Assembly (NCBI GenBank): GCA_045106195.1
Contig: JBGCEH010000008.1
Location: 1 to 64,000 of the forward strand
Source: Granulosicoccus sp045106195
Lineage (GTDB): Bacteria > Pseudomonadota > Gammaproteobacteria > Granulosicoccales > Granulosicoccaceae
Direction of reading: 5' to 3'
Length of the DNA: 64,000 nucleotides
Numbering within the stretch: the stretch's first letter is position 1; each line of letters begins with the position of its first letter. A model generated the notes under the pieces. It saw only the letters and a list, made by a program, of their open reading frames with translations, made no database searches and had not been told where the DNA came from. A program made the translations under genes and the position numbers. This document shows positions 1 to 8,655 of this stretch, piece by piece.

Positions 1-140
1 GACCTTCTTCCCTGCCACCTTCTTGCCTGCGACCTTCTTGCCTGCGACCTTCTTGCTTGCAACCTCCTTGCCTGCAACCTCCTTGCTTGCGACCTGCTGG
101 CCTGCAACCTCCTTGCTTGCACCCTTCTTGCTGGCCACTG
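1..140. repeat. 15-bp tandem repeat in the 3' part of rnr
   Basis: About nine head-to-tail copies of a 15-bp unit (plus-strand form close to gaccttcttgcctgc) run from the window edge to about base 140. On the minus strand each unit codes five residues, AGKKV or ASKEV with small variations, so the array lies in frame inside the RNase R tail. Its left end is not visible. Variable copy number between strains would be expected for such an array. Confidence 0.9.
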
Positions 141-3045
141 CGCTCGCGGTCTTTTTTGCAACGGGCTTTTTACTGACAAGTCGGGAAGGTGCCGGTGCAC
201 GAGCTGTAACTTTTCTGCCAGTTGATGATTTACTCGCAACAGCTGCCTTACTGTCTGTTTTCTCAACAACGTCCTCGACATGGGCTGATGCCCTGCCGGA
301 CGCCACTCTACCCATCACTTTTTTACCGGCTGCCTTTTTACTGACTGTCTTCTTTTTACCGGCCCGGATATTTTCACCCTCAGCCTGCTTGCTGGCCGAA
401 TGCCCATCCGCTGTTTTCTTTCTGCTTGTTGTAGGCTCGCCAAGGTGGCTTGTCGCTGGATTCTTGCCACGCCCCTTTTTGTTCGCAGACTTGCGCTTAC
501 GACTTCCACTGGCATCCTCTGCTCTGGACGACGCAGCGGCGGGCACCTTATTCACGACGTTGCCATCGTCATCAACTTCAACGGTGTTTATACCTTTACC
601 CGCAGCCAAATCCTGTGCGCGTTTTTCTGTCAGCCTTTCAACGCGCTTCTGATCACGCCGCTGCTGCTTCTTTTTACGCTTCTGTTGCCGCCTTTGTTCG
701 GCATTGACGACTTGCTTGTCTTTGCTAATAGCCGCAAGCGCAGGCACAGCTGCTGGTTGCTGAGTCGCAGGGCGGACCTTGGCCTTCTTGTCCTTGCGTA
801 CGGGCTTGTCCTGACGATGGGATTGAGCCGACTGTTCAACTTCGTTGAAGTCGATCTTGCGATCTTCCAGATTGACCGCAGCTACCTGTACCCTGATCGC
901 ATCTCCAAGGCGATATTGCCTGCCGGTACGCTCACCCAACATCGCTTGTGCCGCTTGATCGAACTTGTAATAGTCACGCGAAAGGTTCGTCACATGAATC
1001 AGCCCCTCGACGTGAATGCCAACGAGTTCCACAAACAAACCAAATGACGTTACTGCAGAAATAACGCCATCAAATTCTGAGCCAACGTGCTCTTGCATAT
1101 ATTCGCATTTCAACCAGGCAACCACGTCACGTGAGGCGTCCTCTGCCCGCCTCTCAGTGCGGGAGCAGCTTTCGCCCAAACCCACCATAGCTTCTTTGGA
1201 ATACTGATAGTTAGACGGCTTGCCCCGTTCGATAGCAAATTTCAATGCCCGATGCACCAGCAAGTCAGGGTACCGCCGTATGGGCGATGTAAAGTGTGCG
1301 TACTGATCAAGCGCAAGCCCGAAGTGACCTTCATTTTTTGGCTGATAAACCGCTTGCTGCATTGAACGCAGCATCACTGTCTGGATAACGCTGCGATCGG
1401 GCCTGTCGGCAATTGCCTCTGCCAATGCTGCGTAATCGAGCGCACTGGGTTGATCGCCACCACCCAAGGTCAGTGATCTTAGAGCGAGGAATGCTCGCAA
1501 GTCCTCAAGTCTGTCTGTTTTGGGGCCAGCATGCACGCGATACAGGGCTGGTATTTCCTTTTCTTCGAGAAACGCTGCGGCCTGAATGTTCGCCAGAATC
1601 ATGCACTCTTCGATAAGTTTGTGCGCATCGTTTCTCTGAATGGGCACAATTTCCTTTATTTTCTTATGGTCATCGAAAACGATATGTGTTTCGTTCGAAT
1701 CGAATTCTATGGCGCCACGAACACGGCGTTTTTTCGCCAGAACTTTGTACAACTTGTGCAGCTCTTGGATCATCGGCATCAATGGCGCGTGCTTTTTACG
1801 CAGTCCGGATGTCTTGTCCGTGAGCATTTCGCTGACCTGATCGTAGGTCAGTCGGGCATGTGAACGCAAAATGCCGTTGTGAAAGCGGGTCTTGCTGACG
1901 TTACCGTCGCTATCCAGGGTGAGTTCGCAGATCATGCAGAGCCTGTCCACATCCGGATTAAGAGAACACAATCCATTGGAGAGAACCTCAGGCAACATCG
2001 GCACGACCCGACCAGGAAAATACACGGAAGTACCGCGCTCAACGGCTTCCTTGTCCAGCGCTGAGCCCACCGACACATAGTGGGCTACATCGGCAATTGC
2101 AACCAACAACCGCCAGCCTTTCTCCAACGGTTCACACCAGACAGCGTCATCAAAATCGCGGGCATCGGCACCGTCAATGGTAATCATCTGTACATCACGT
2201 ACATCCTTGCGCCCTTTGGCCGCCGACGGGTCAACCGCCGTTGAAAAAGAGGCTGCTTGCTCCAGCACTTCATCCGGCCACTGGGCAGGAATGCCATGAC
2301 TGTGAAGGGCAACATCGATTTCCATGCCCGGACGCAAGTGTTGCCCAAGTACTTCAATGATCTTGCCTACCGGCTGATGGCGCCGCGTTGGTTGCTCGAC
2401 AATTTCGGCAACCACCATGTCGCCATCCTTTGCACCAGCCAACTCACCAGCCGCGATCAAAAGATCCTGATGAATGCGCTTGTTGTCCGGCAGAACAACC
2501 ACGGTTCCCCTGTCGATGGACAGTCGACCGACAAGCGATTTATTGGCACGTTCCACGACATCGACGATTCGCCCTTCACGTCTGCCACGACGGTCTATTC
2601 CCGTAACACAGACAACCACCCGATCACCGTGCAAGACTTGCCGCATTTGCTTGCCATCGAGATAAATATCCTTATCACTATTTTCAACGATCACGAAGCC
2701 AAAACCATTGGGGTGTGCGGTGATTCTGCCGGCTAGCAGACTATCCGCATCCACCGGTACAAGGCCACGCCGGCGGTTCTGAATAAGCTGACCGTCACGG
2801 ATCATGGCACCAATACGGCGTCGCAAACCTTCCATTGCAGCTTCATCACCGACCAACTGGAGTTTCTCGGCCAGAGCTTCAAAATCAACCGGACCGGACT
2901 CCTCACGCAATGTACTGATGATGAATTCGCGACTCGCAATCGGCTGCTCATACTTTGCACTTTCGCGATGGCGATACGGATCAATACGTTCGCCCTTGTT
3001 AGCACCGTGCCGCGGACGCTTTTGTCGGGGTTTATCTTTACTCAT
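1..3045 (-). CDS. rnr: Ribonuclease R, 3' end beyond the window
   Basis: Exoribonuclease of the RNase II/RNB family that degrades structured RNA 3' to 5' in the cytoplasm. The reading frame is open from ATG at 3043-3045 to the left edge (1015 codons), so the C-terminus is missing. Seen in order: basic N-terminus, winged-helix region (residues 40-110), cold-shock domains, RNB catalytic domain with the acidic motif GADARDFDDAVW near residue 290 and the block HFGLALDQYAHFTSPIRRYP, then an S1 domain (GVISAVTSFGLFVEL). After S1 comes an unusually long low-complexity tail of at least 270 residues rich in Lys, Ala, Arg and Ser that ends in pentapeptide repeats. E. coli RNase R has a much shorter basic tail. 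No clear Shine-Dalgarno precedes the start; MSKDKPRQKR is chosen because it opens the conserved frame. Confidence 0.95.
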   Translation of the reverse strand, partial: MSKDKPRQKRPRHGANKGERIDPYRHRESAKYEQPIASREFIISTLREESGPVDFEALAEKLQLVGDEAAMEGLRRRIGAMIRDGQLIQNRRRGLVPVDADSLLAGRITAHPNGFGFVIVENSDKDIYLDGKQMRQVLHGDRVVVCVTGIDRRGRREGRIVDVVERANKSLVGRLSIDRGTVVVLPDNKRIHQDLLIAAGELAGAKDGDMVVAEIVEQPTRRHQPVGKIIEVLGQHLRPGMEIDVALHSHGIPAQWPDEVLEQAASFSTAVDPSAAKGRKDVRDVQMITIDGADARDFDDAVWCEPLEKGWRLLVAIADVAHYVSVGSALDKEAVERGTSVYFPGRVVPMLPEVLSNGLCSLNPDVDRLCMICELTLDSDGNVSKTRFHNGILRSHARLTYDQVSEMLTDKTSGLRKKHAPLMPMIQELHKLYKVLAKKRRVRGAIEFDSNETHIVFDDHKKIKEIVPIQRNDAHKLIEECMILANIQAAAFLEEKEIPALYRVHAGPKTDRLEDLRAFLALRSLTLGGGDQPSALDYAALAEAIADRPDRSVIQTVMLRSMQQAVYQPKNEGHFGLALDQYAHFTSPIRRYPDLLVHRALKFAIERGKPSNYQYSKEAMVGLGESCSRTERRAEDASRDVVAWLKCEYMQEHVGSEFDGVISAVTSFGLFVELVGIHVEGLIHVTNLSRDYYKFDQAAQAMLGERTGRQYRLGDAIRVQVAAVNLEDRKIDFNEVEQSAQSHRQDKPVRKDKKAKVRPATQQPAAVPALAAISKDKQVVNAEQRRQQKRKKKQQRRDQKRVERLTEKRAQDLAAGKGINTVEVDDDGNVVNKVPAAASSRAEDASGSRKRKSANKKGRGKNPATSHLGEPTTSRKKTADGHSASKQAEGENIRAGKKKTVSKKAAGKKVMGRVASGRASAHVEDVVEKTDSKAAVASKSSTGRKVTARAPAPSRLVSKKPVAKKTASAVASKKGASKEVAGQQVASKEVAGKEVASKKVAGKKVAGKKVAGKKV

Positions 3046-3189
3046 GCGCTGATTGGGGGTTCGGTAAACCGCAAGGGTACGTCAAACACGAAGACGTGGT
3101 GCGGTATTGCTACAAATGATCACAACCATCTCGAGCTGACAATGAAAGTGGAAGAATGGGGTAGTTTGAAGAAATATTCGGGATAAGGT

Positions 3190-3218
3190 TTGACACATCC
3201 CTGACACTTAGGTACATT
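3190..3218 (+). promoter_or_regulatory. sigma-70 promoter of tRNA-Leu
   Basis: TTGACA at 3190-3195, a 17-bp spacer and TACATT at 3213-3218 make a near-consensus sigma-70 promoter about 40 bp upstream of the tRNA. The sequence after the -10 box (tcgcgc) is GC-rich, as in the discriminators of stringently controlled stable-RNA promoters; that regulation is inferred. Confidence 0.75.
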
Positions 3219-3256
3219 TCGCGCTTGCAGAATCTCGTATTCGAGCGACACTTCGT

Positions 3257-3341
3257 GCCGAGGTGGCGGAATTGGTAGACGCGCATGCTTCAGGTGCATG
3301 TATCTTAGGATGTGGAGGTTCAAGTCCTCTTCTCGGCACCA
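3257..3341 (+). tRNA. tRNA-Leu (anticodon CAG)
   Basis: 85-nt class II tRNA with encoded CCA. The acceptor stem GCCGAGG pairs with TCTCGGC (one G-T), the discriminator is A, the D-arm contains the typical ggcggaattggtagac, the anticodon stem CATGC/GCATG encloses loop TTCAGGT (anticodon CAG), a short variable arm follows, and the T-arm is GGAGG-TTCAAGT-CCTCT. It closely resembles E. coli leucine tRNA with anticodon CAG. Confidence 0.97.
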
Positions 3342-3513
3342 TTTATACACTTAAACGACGTTGAACACGTTGTCCGGGCTGACTTCACGCCACACCACCG
3401 ACAATTCCTGTTTTAGTCGGATGGGGTATTGTCCTGTTTCAATCGAGCCTTTTCAAGCAAACTACAGGCTCGTGGAAAAGCCTGCGGTCGCTGTTCGAAG
3501 CTCAATGACAGAG

Positions 3514-4806
3514 TTAGCCTTCATAAGGCCATCGGATAACCACGTTTTCATTACGCTCCGGCCCTGTGGAGACGAGATGCACAGGAGCCCCTGAAAGCTC
3601 TTGCAGACGCTTAATATAGGCCTGTGCGGCTTCAGGAAGTTGTGACAGTTCAGTGGCTCCTGCGGTATTAGTCTGCCAGCCAGGCATGCTCTCGTACACC
3701 GGCACACAACGATCAAAATCGTCAGCACCGATTGGCGGATGATCGATGCGCTGACCGTCCAGTTCATAGGCAATACAGATGCTGATCGACTCGAGACTGT
3801 CCATCACATCCAGCTTCGTTAAACAGATGCCCGTGACTCCGTTGAGCATACAGGCGCGGCGTACGGCCACTGCATCAAACCAGCCACAACGGCGCTGGCG
3901 ACCGGTAGTCGCACCGAATTCGTTACCTCGCTCACCTAGCTCCTTGCCCACATCGTCAAACAACTCTGTCGGGAAAGGTCCAGCCCCAACGCGGGTGGTA
4001 TACGCCTTGGTGATCCCGAGCACATAATCGATGGAACCCGGGCCACAGCCGCTTCCGCTGCATGCCGCACCAGCGACCGTATTGCTTGAAGTCACAAAAG
4101 GATAGGTGCCATGATCAACGTCGAGTAACGTGCCTTGCGCACCCTCAAACATAATTCGATTACCCGCTTTTCGATGCCTGTCAATCATGCCGGGTACGTC
4201 ATCAATCAATGGAGCCAAACGCTGTGCGTATTCGCGTGCAACTTGCTTGATAGCCTGCGGATCAACTGGATCCATCCCATGCCCGATCAATGTGCCGTTA
4301 TGGTAGGCACAGGCGGCGTTAATTTTTTCATCAAATCTGTCCAGTGCAAGTAGATCCTGCACACGTACTGCGCGTCTTGCCACCTTGTCTTCGTAAGCAG
4401 GACCAATCCCCCTCCCTGTTGTCCCGATAGCCTTTTTGCCAGCGGCTTTTTCGCGTGCCTGATCCAGGGCTATATGGTAAGGCAGAATCAAGGGGCAAGC
4501 ACCGCTGATACGAAGACGCTGCTCGACGGGTACTCCGCGTGCGGCCAGCATATCAATTTCACTGAACAAGGCATCCGGAGATACGACCACACCACTACCG
4601 ATGACGCACATGACGTTTTCGCGCAACACGCCACTGGGCACTAGATGCAGGACTGTCTTTTCATCACCGATAACCAGCGTGTGGCCTGCATTGTGGCCAC
4701 CTTGAAACCGCACAACCAGGGACGCCTGCTCGGTAAGAACATCAACGATCTTGCCCTTGCCCTCATCACCCCATTGCGTGCCAAGCACGAGCACACTGTT
4801 TGTCAT
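3514..4806 (-). CDS. purA: Adenylosuccinate synthetase
   Basis: Makes adenylosuccinate from IMP, aspartate and GTP, the first committed step to AMP. 430 residues, the usual length. Signature blocks: GTQWGDEGKGK at residues 9-19 with catalytic Asp14, GGHNAGHT with catalytic His42, and GTTGRGIGPAYEDK. The ORF is open further upstream, but ATG at 4804-4806 (MTNSVLVLG) fits the family N-terminus. It lies 90 bp downstream of hisZ on the same strand, a neighbourhood common in gammaproteobacteria. Confidence 0.97.
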   Translation of the reverse strand: MTNSVLVLGTQWGDEGKGKIVDVLTEQASLVVRFQGGHNAGHTLVIGDEKTVLHLVPSGVLRENVMCVIGSGVVVSPDALFSEIDMLAARGVPVEQRLRISGACPLILPYHIALDQAREKAAGKKAIGTTGRGIGPAYEDKVARRAVRVQDLLALDRFDEKINAACAYHNGTLIGHGMDPVDPQAIKQVAREYAQRLAPLIDDVPGMIDRHRKAGNRIMFEGAQGTLLDVDHGTYPFVTSSNTVAGAACSGSGCGPGSIDYVLGITKAYTTRVGAGPFPTELFDDVGKELGERGNEFGATTGRQRRCGWFDAVAVRRACMLNGVTGICLTKLDVMDSLESISICIAYELDGQRIDHPPIGADDFDRCVPVYESMPGWQTNTAGATELSQLPEAAQAYIKRLQELSGAPVHLVSTGPERNENVVIRWPYEG

Positions 4807-4896
4807 ACCTATGATTTCTCTGGTTAACTCTGGATTAACAACCCGCTTGCTGACTACGTACGCAAGCAACGATGCAAGCCCGTGAACGATTGAAAA

Positions 4897-6111
4897 CTAC
4901 AACGACTGGACTATCCACTGCCCATCACGACAAACTAGCTGCCTGTCGCAATGGCATTCACCGGCCTGTAATGAAGACCCGGGCAGCGCCTGAACAACTC
5001 GCTCACCCGCAGAACGCAGCTCCCTGACAGCTTTCAATAACTCACTACTTGCTACGCTGTCCACCCAGATTCCGCTGGAGGCAGCCTTTAGCGGGTCTTG
5101 CATCGGGTGTTGCGCCAACGACAATTGAATAAGGTCACCACTGAAGCCGGTTGCGGGGCGCGCCTGCCCAAATGCTTCGCCGATTGCATCATACCGCCCA
5201 CCGCGGGCAAGTTCTCCACCGGATTCATCGTAGAGTGTGAACAGTATCCCGGTATGATAGCTAAACCCCCGCAATTCGGCTAAATCGACGTGAATTCGCA
5301 ATGTTGGATGAGCATCAGACACTATCCGGACTACAGACTCAAGGTTGTCCAGAGCACGATGCACATCAACACCCGATTGGCCCAGCAATTGACGTGCAGA
5401 CGCAAGCACGGCATGACATCTTCCCGAAAGCTTCATCAAAGCATCAATATCTTCACTTAAGCGCGTAAGAGACGGATGCTCACCGTTCTGCCTGAGCAGG
5501 GCCATCACCTCTGGTCGTGAGCCACGCAAAAGCGACTGAAACAACTGCTTTTCCAGCGAATCCGGCAAACTTGCGCTTTCGATAAGGGCTTTGTAGACGC
5601 CGACATGTCCGACATCGAGAAGCATATCTTCCAGTGGCAGCCCCGCTAAAATTACATTGTCGAGCATGAGCTGGATAATTTCGGCGTCGCTCTCAGGGCC
5701 GGAATGTCCGAATAGTTCCGCACCAAACTGAAGCGGTGTGCGACTACTACCAGCCCCATCAGCGCGTGCCCGCAACACGCTTCCAGTATAGAAGAAGCGA
5801 TTTGGCGACTCGCTGCGCAGCGCGTGAGCATCCATGCGCGCCACCTGGGGCGTCATATCAGCGCGAATGCCCAGAGTACGGCCATTGTGCTGATCGATAA
5901 TCTTGAAGGTATGCAGGTCAAGCTTTTCACCGGTACCTGTCAGCAAGCTGTCAAGGTACTCGATCATTGGGGGCATGACCAGTTCATACCCCCAGCGATA
6001 GGCATTGTCCATGATCTGCCTGCGCAGAGTCTCAACTCGCCAGGCATCGTCTGGCAGTAATTCGTTGACACCGTCAGGCAATTGCCAGCGGTTAGAGCGC
6101 GGATCGTTCAC
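4897..6111 (-). CDS. hisZ: ATP phosphoribosyltransferase regulatory subunit HisZ
   Basis: Class II histidyl-tRNA-synthetase-like protein that partners with the short form of HisG in the first step of histidine synthesis. 404 residues. The N-terminal block LPDGVNELLPDDAW and IRADMTPQVAR (motif 2 region) are typical, as is GGRYDAIGEAFG near the C-terminus. The start is GTG at 6109-6111, the only start that keeps the conserved N-terminus. The C-terminus lacks the HisRS anticodon-binding domain, which separates it from hisS. HisG is not in the window. It ends 90 bp before purA. Confidence 0.95.
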   Translation of the reverse strand: MNDPRSNRWQLPDGVNELLPDDAWRVETLRRQIMDNAYRWGYELVMPPMIEYLDSLLTGTGEKLDLHTFKIIDQHNGRTLGIRADMTPQVARMDAHALRSESPNRFFYTGSVLRARADGAGSSRTPLQFGAELFGHSGPESDAEIIQLMLDNVILAGLPLEDMLLDVGHVGVYKALIESASLPDSLEKQLFQSLLRGSRPEVMALLRQNGEHPSLTRLSEDIDALMKLSGRCHAVLASARQLLGQSGVDVHRALDNLESVVRIVSDAHPTLRIHVDLAELRGFSYHTGILFTLYDESGGELARGGRYDAIGEAFGQARPATGFSGDLIQLSLAQHPMQDPLKAASSGIWVDSVASSELLKAVRELRSAGERVVQALPGSSLQAGECHCDRQLVCRDGQWIVQSL

Positions 6112-6131
6112 AGCAATAGGATTGTATTGAA

Positions 6132-6317
6132 TTAGCGGATGATGGCGAGGAGGACGACGCCCGCAATCATACTCGACAAGCCGACAATGCGCAGCTGAGC
6201 ATCGGAAATCTCGAGCATTGCTCTAACCGCTCGCTTGTAGCCCTCCGGATTAAGGAAAGGCAATATGCCTTCCAGCACAAGAACGAGACAAACGGCCGTC
6301 AGAATTTCGACAAGCAT
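6132..6317 (-). CDS. DUF2065 small inner-membrane protein (YjeT-like)
   Basis: 61 residues with two hydrophobic segments (about residues 3-22 and 43-60) joined by a loop containing FLNPEGYKRAV. This matches the short DUF2065 family, typically found between hflC and purA/hisZ in gammaproteobacteria, as here. Molecular function is not known. The gene ends 20 bp before hisZ, suggesting co-transcription. Confidence 0.88.
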   Translation of the reverse strand: MLVEILTAVCLVLVLEGILPFLNPEGYKRAVRAMLEISDAQLRIVGLSSMIAGVVLLAIIR

Positions 6318-6395
6318 ATTCTTAGCGACCAGAACCTGTAGCCGAAGGGGTACACAGAGGTGGGGAATCCCAAAAATCCAAAGCCTTTAGCCATG

Positions 6396-6461
6396 ATGTC
6401 ACCGCGCAGGCAGGAATGCAGGCCAATAGTATGCTCGATCCCCGCTTTCGCGGGGATAACG
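6396..6461. repeat. REP-like paired palindrome between hflC and DUF2065
   Basis: Perfect 8-bp hairpin ATCCCCGC-TTTC-GCGGGGAT at 6438-6457, with a partly decayed partner (accgcgcaggcaggaatgc, 6401-6419) in opposite orientation about 20 bp away. The pair has the look of a dispersed bacterial REP/BIME-type repeat. It has no T-run, so it is not a standard terminator, but it sits at the 3' side of hflC and could stabilise that end. The rest of the 182-bp gap holds nothing recognisable. Confidence 0.6.
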
Positions 6462-6499
6462 TTTTCAAATCAGCGCCAAGGTCATGAAAACCAGCGATG

Positions 6500-7381
6500 C
6501 TAAGGTCGCGGCGTCCCGCCTGAGCCATTGAAGTATCTGAAAAATTCAGAATTAGGATCGAGGAGTAGAACATCACCACCACCGCTGAATGCTGACCGAT
6601 AGGCACTCAAGCTACGATACAAACTGTAGAATTCAGGGTCTTGCGTGTAGGCCTCAGCGTATATTCTGGCAGATTCGGCATCACCCATACCCCGAGTCTG
6701 CTCAGCTGTAGCATAGGCTCTGGCAAGCAATTCCTCTCTGGCTCTATCTGCTGTTGCCCTGATGATTTTCGCTTGCTCCTCACCTTCTGACCGAATCCCA
6801 CGGGCAATCTGTTCGCGATCTTTCTCCATCCGCTGATAGACAGACTCTCGGACGTCTTCCGGCAACTCGACTTTCTTGATTCGCACATCGATGATTTCGA
6901 TACCCAGACTTTCTGACTGGAGATTGACCGACGCCTGAATCTCCTGACGAAGCGTTGATCGAGCGGATGCTACGACTTCCTGAATAGTGCGGCGACCAAA
7001 GGCATCCTTGACGCCCTCCCGGACGAACTGCGTGAGACGACTGTTGGCGCGTGACTCAACACCACCCAGACGCGTGTAGAACGTTTCTGAATCGGCTATT
7101 CGCCATTTAACGAACGAGTCAACCATGACGTTCTTCTTTTCATTGGTCAGAACTCTTTCGGGCTGCACGTCAAGAGTCAGTATACGTCGGTCGAACGTGT
7201 AAACCTGCTCAAGCAGTGGTAATTTGAAATGCAAGCCCGGCTCGTAGTCGGACTTGGTAATTTCTCCCAGAAACAACTTAATGGCTCGTTCACGCTCGTT
7301 GACCGTAAAGATCATTGTGCTGCCCAACAGCAGCAAAAGTGCAGCACCAATCAGCACTAAGGGGTTGGTGAGCTTGTTCAT
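6500..7381 (-). CDS. hflC: FtsH protease modulator HflC
   Basis: SPFH/prohibitin-domain membrane protein that forms a complex with HflK and modulates the FtsH protease. 293 residues: one N-terminal membrane segment (about 8-27), then the band-7 domain with FTVNERERAIKLFLGEI and a long helical coiled-coil stretch (about 185-250) rich in Glu, Arg and Ala. The start overlaps the hflK stop by 4 bp, so translation is probably coupled. The C-terminus GSGGTPRP is flexible. Confidence 0.96.
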   Translation of the reverse strand: MNKLTNPLVLIGAALLLLLGSTMIFTVNERERAIKLFLGEITKSDYEPGLHFKLPLLEQVYTFDRRILTLDVQPERVLTNEKKNVMVDSFVKWRIADSETFYTRLGGVESRANSRLTQFVREGVKDAFGRRTIQEVVASARSTLRQEIQASVNLQSESLGIEIIDVRIKKVELPEDVRESVYQRMEKDREQIARGIRSEGEEQAKIIRATADRAREELLARAYATAEQTRGMGDAESARIYAEAYTQDPEFYSLYRSLSAYRSAFSGGGDVLLLDPNSEFFRYFNGSGGTPRP

Positions 7382-8592
7382 CGTATGGTCCCTCTGTCAC
7401 GCGAACGCAGATCGTCGCGTGTTGGCAGGTTCAACTCCCGGGGAAGATCCGAAAAGCGAGGTGAGTCGTTGCTGCCGCTGTTCAACGGCGTATTCCCACT
7501 CATCATCCCACCCTCGACACCGGTGCGGTTCTGCTTGATCAATTGATCGATAGGCAGGTACATCAAGCTGTTTCCACCGTCGTTGTCGACCATTACCTTG
7601 CTGGTGTTGCTCATGACGGTTTCCATCGCCTCAAGATACAGCCTCTCTCGAGTCACTTCCGGCGCTTTCTTGTACTCGGCAAGTAATGATTTGAAACGCT
7701 CTGATTCACCCAGTGCAGCCTGTTCCACCCGGGTCTTGTAAGCTTCCGACTCTTCAAGTGCGCGCTGAGCGTCACCGCGAGCACGCGGCAGAACCTGATT
7801 GCTGTAGGCCCTGGCCTCGTTGATTGTTCTTTCCTTGTCTTCCCGGGCCTTGATGGCGTCCGAGAACGCTGCCTGTACTTGCTCCGGCGGCTGCGCCCTT
7901 TCAAGGTTAACAGCGGTAACAAAGATGCCAATGTTGTAATCATCCAGCACTTCCTGCAGGCTTCCAGCCGTTGTGTTCCAGACCTCATCACGCCCGGTCG
8001 TGAGCACAGACTCCAGCGGCGTTGCGCCGATGACTTCGCGTACAGCACTTTCAACCACTTCTTCGAGCGTCCGGTCAGGCCCACGGACGTTGAACAGGTA
8101 ATCTTCTGCACTTTTTATGTTGTATTGAACTGCAAGGTCGATGTCCACAATGTTTTCATCCTGAGTCAGGATGAGCTGATTGGTGAGTCTGGCACTGCGA
8201 ATCTCTTCCACATCCACCTTTTCAACCGTCTGGAAAGGCCACGGCAGGCGCCAATGCGGTCCTGGAGCCGTAGTCTTCACGAAGGCGCCAAATTGAGTGA
8301 CCACTGCTGCCTGTGCTGGCTGCACGACGTATATGCCCGAAAGAATCCAGACCACGCCAAGAATGCCCACAACGATGCCGATACCCTTGCTGCCGATATT
8401 ACCTCCAGGTAATCCGCCGCCAGTGCCGGAACCACGATTTCCTCCGCCAGAGCCACCTTTGTTGCCCAGAGCTGAGTTAAACCAGTTCTTCAGGTTCTTT
8501 ATGACTTCGTCAAGATCCGGAGGGCCACCGTTATTGTTCTTGCGGTTGCCCCAGGGATCGTTGTCGTTTCCGCCTGGCTCGTTCCAAGCCAT
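7378..8592 (-). CDS. hflK: FtsH protease modulator HflK
   Basis: Partner of HflC in the membrane complex around FtsH. 404 residues: Gly/Asn-rich N-terminus (MAWNEPGGNDNDPWG, then GNKGGSGGGNRGSG) typical of HflK, one membrane segment (about 70-92), band-7 domain, then coiled coil with NQVLPRARGDAQRALEE. The start ATG matches the conserved family N-terminus. It is 63 bp downstream of hflX and overlaps hflC. Confidence 0.96.
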   Translation of the reverse strand: MAWNEPGGNDNDPWGNRKNNNGGPPDLDEVIKNLKNWFNSALGNKGGSGGGNRGSGTGGGLPGGNIGSKGIGIVVGILGVVWILSGIYVVQPAQAAVVTQFGAFVKTTAPGPHWRLPWPFQTVEKVDVEEIRSARLTNQLILTQDENIVDIDLAVQYNIKSAEDYLFNVRGPDRTLEEVVESAVREVIGATPLESVLTTGRDEVWNTTAGSLQEVLDDYNIGIFVTAVNLERAQPPEQVQAAFSDAIKAREDKERTINEARAYSNQVLPRARGDAQRALEESEAYKTRVEQAALGESERFKSLLAEYKKAPEVTRERLYLEAMETVMSNTSKVMVDNDGGNSLMYLPIDQLIKQNRTGVEGGMMSGNTPLNSGSNDSPRFSDLPRELNLPTRDDLRSRDRGTIR

Positions 8593-8655
8593 AAGGGTTT
8601 TTACTCCGTAGCCGTTAAACCGGCGATTGTATTAACCCCGACCGATTGCCGCAAG

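Noticed and set aside
23..1047. Plus-strand open frames (up to 215 codons) opposite rnr
   Set aside because: They mirror the in-frame repeats and biased codons of rnr on the minus strand; composition is low-complexity and resembles no known protein.
3447..3475. Inverted repeat GAGCCT/AGGCTC downstream of purA as a terminator
   Set aside because: Only a 6-bp stem with a long loop and no T-run.
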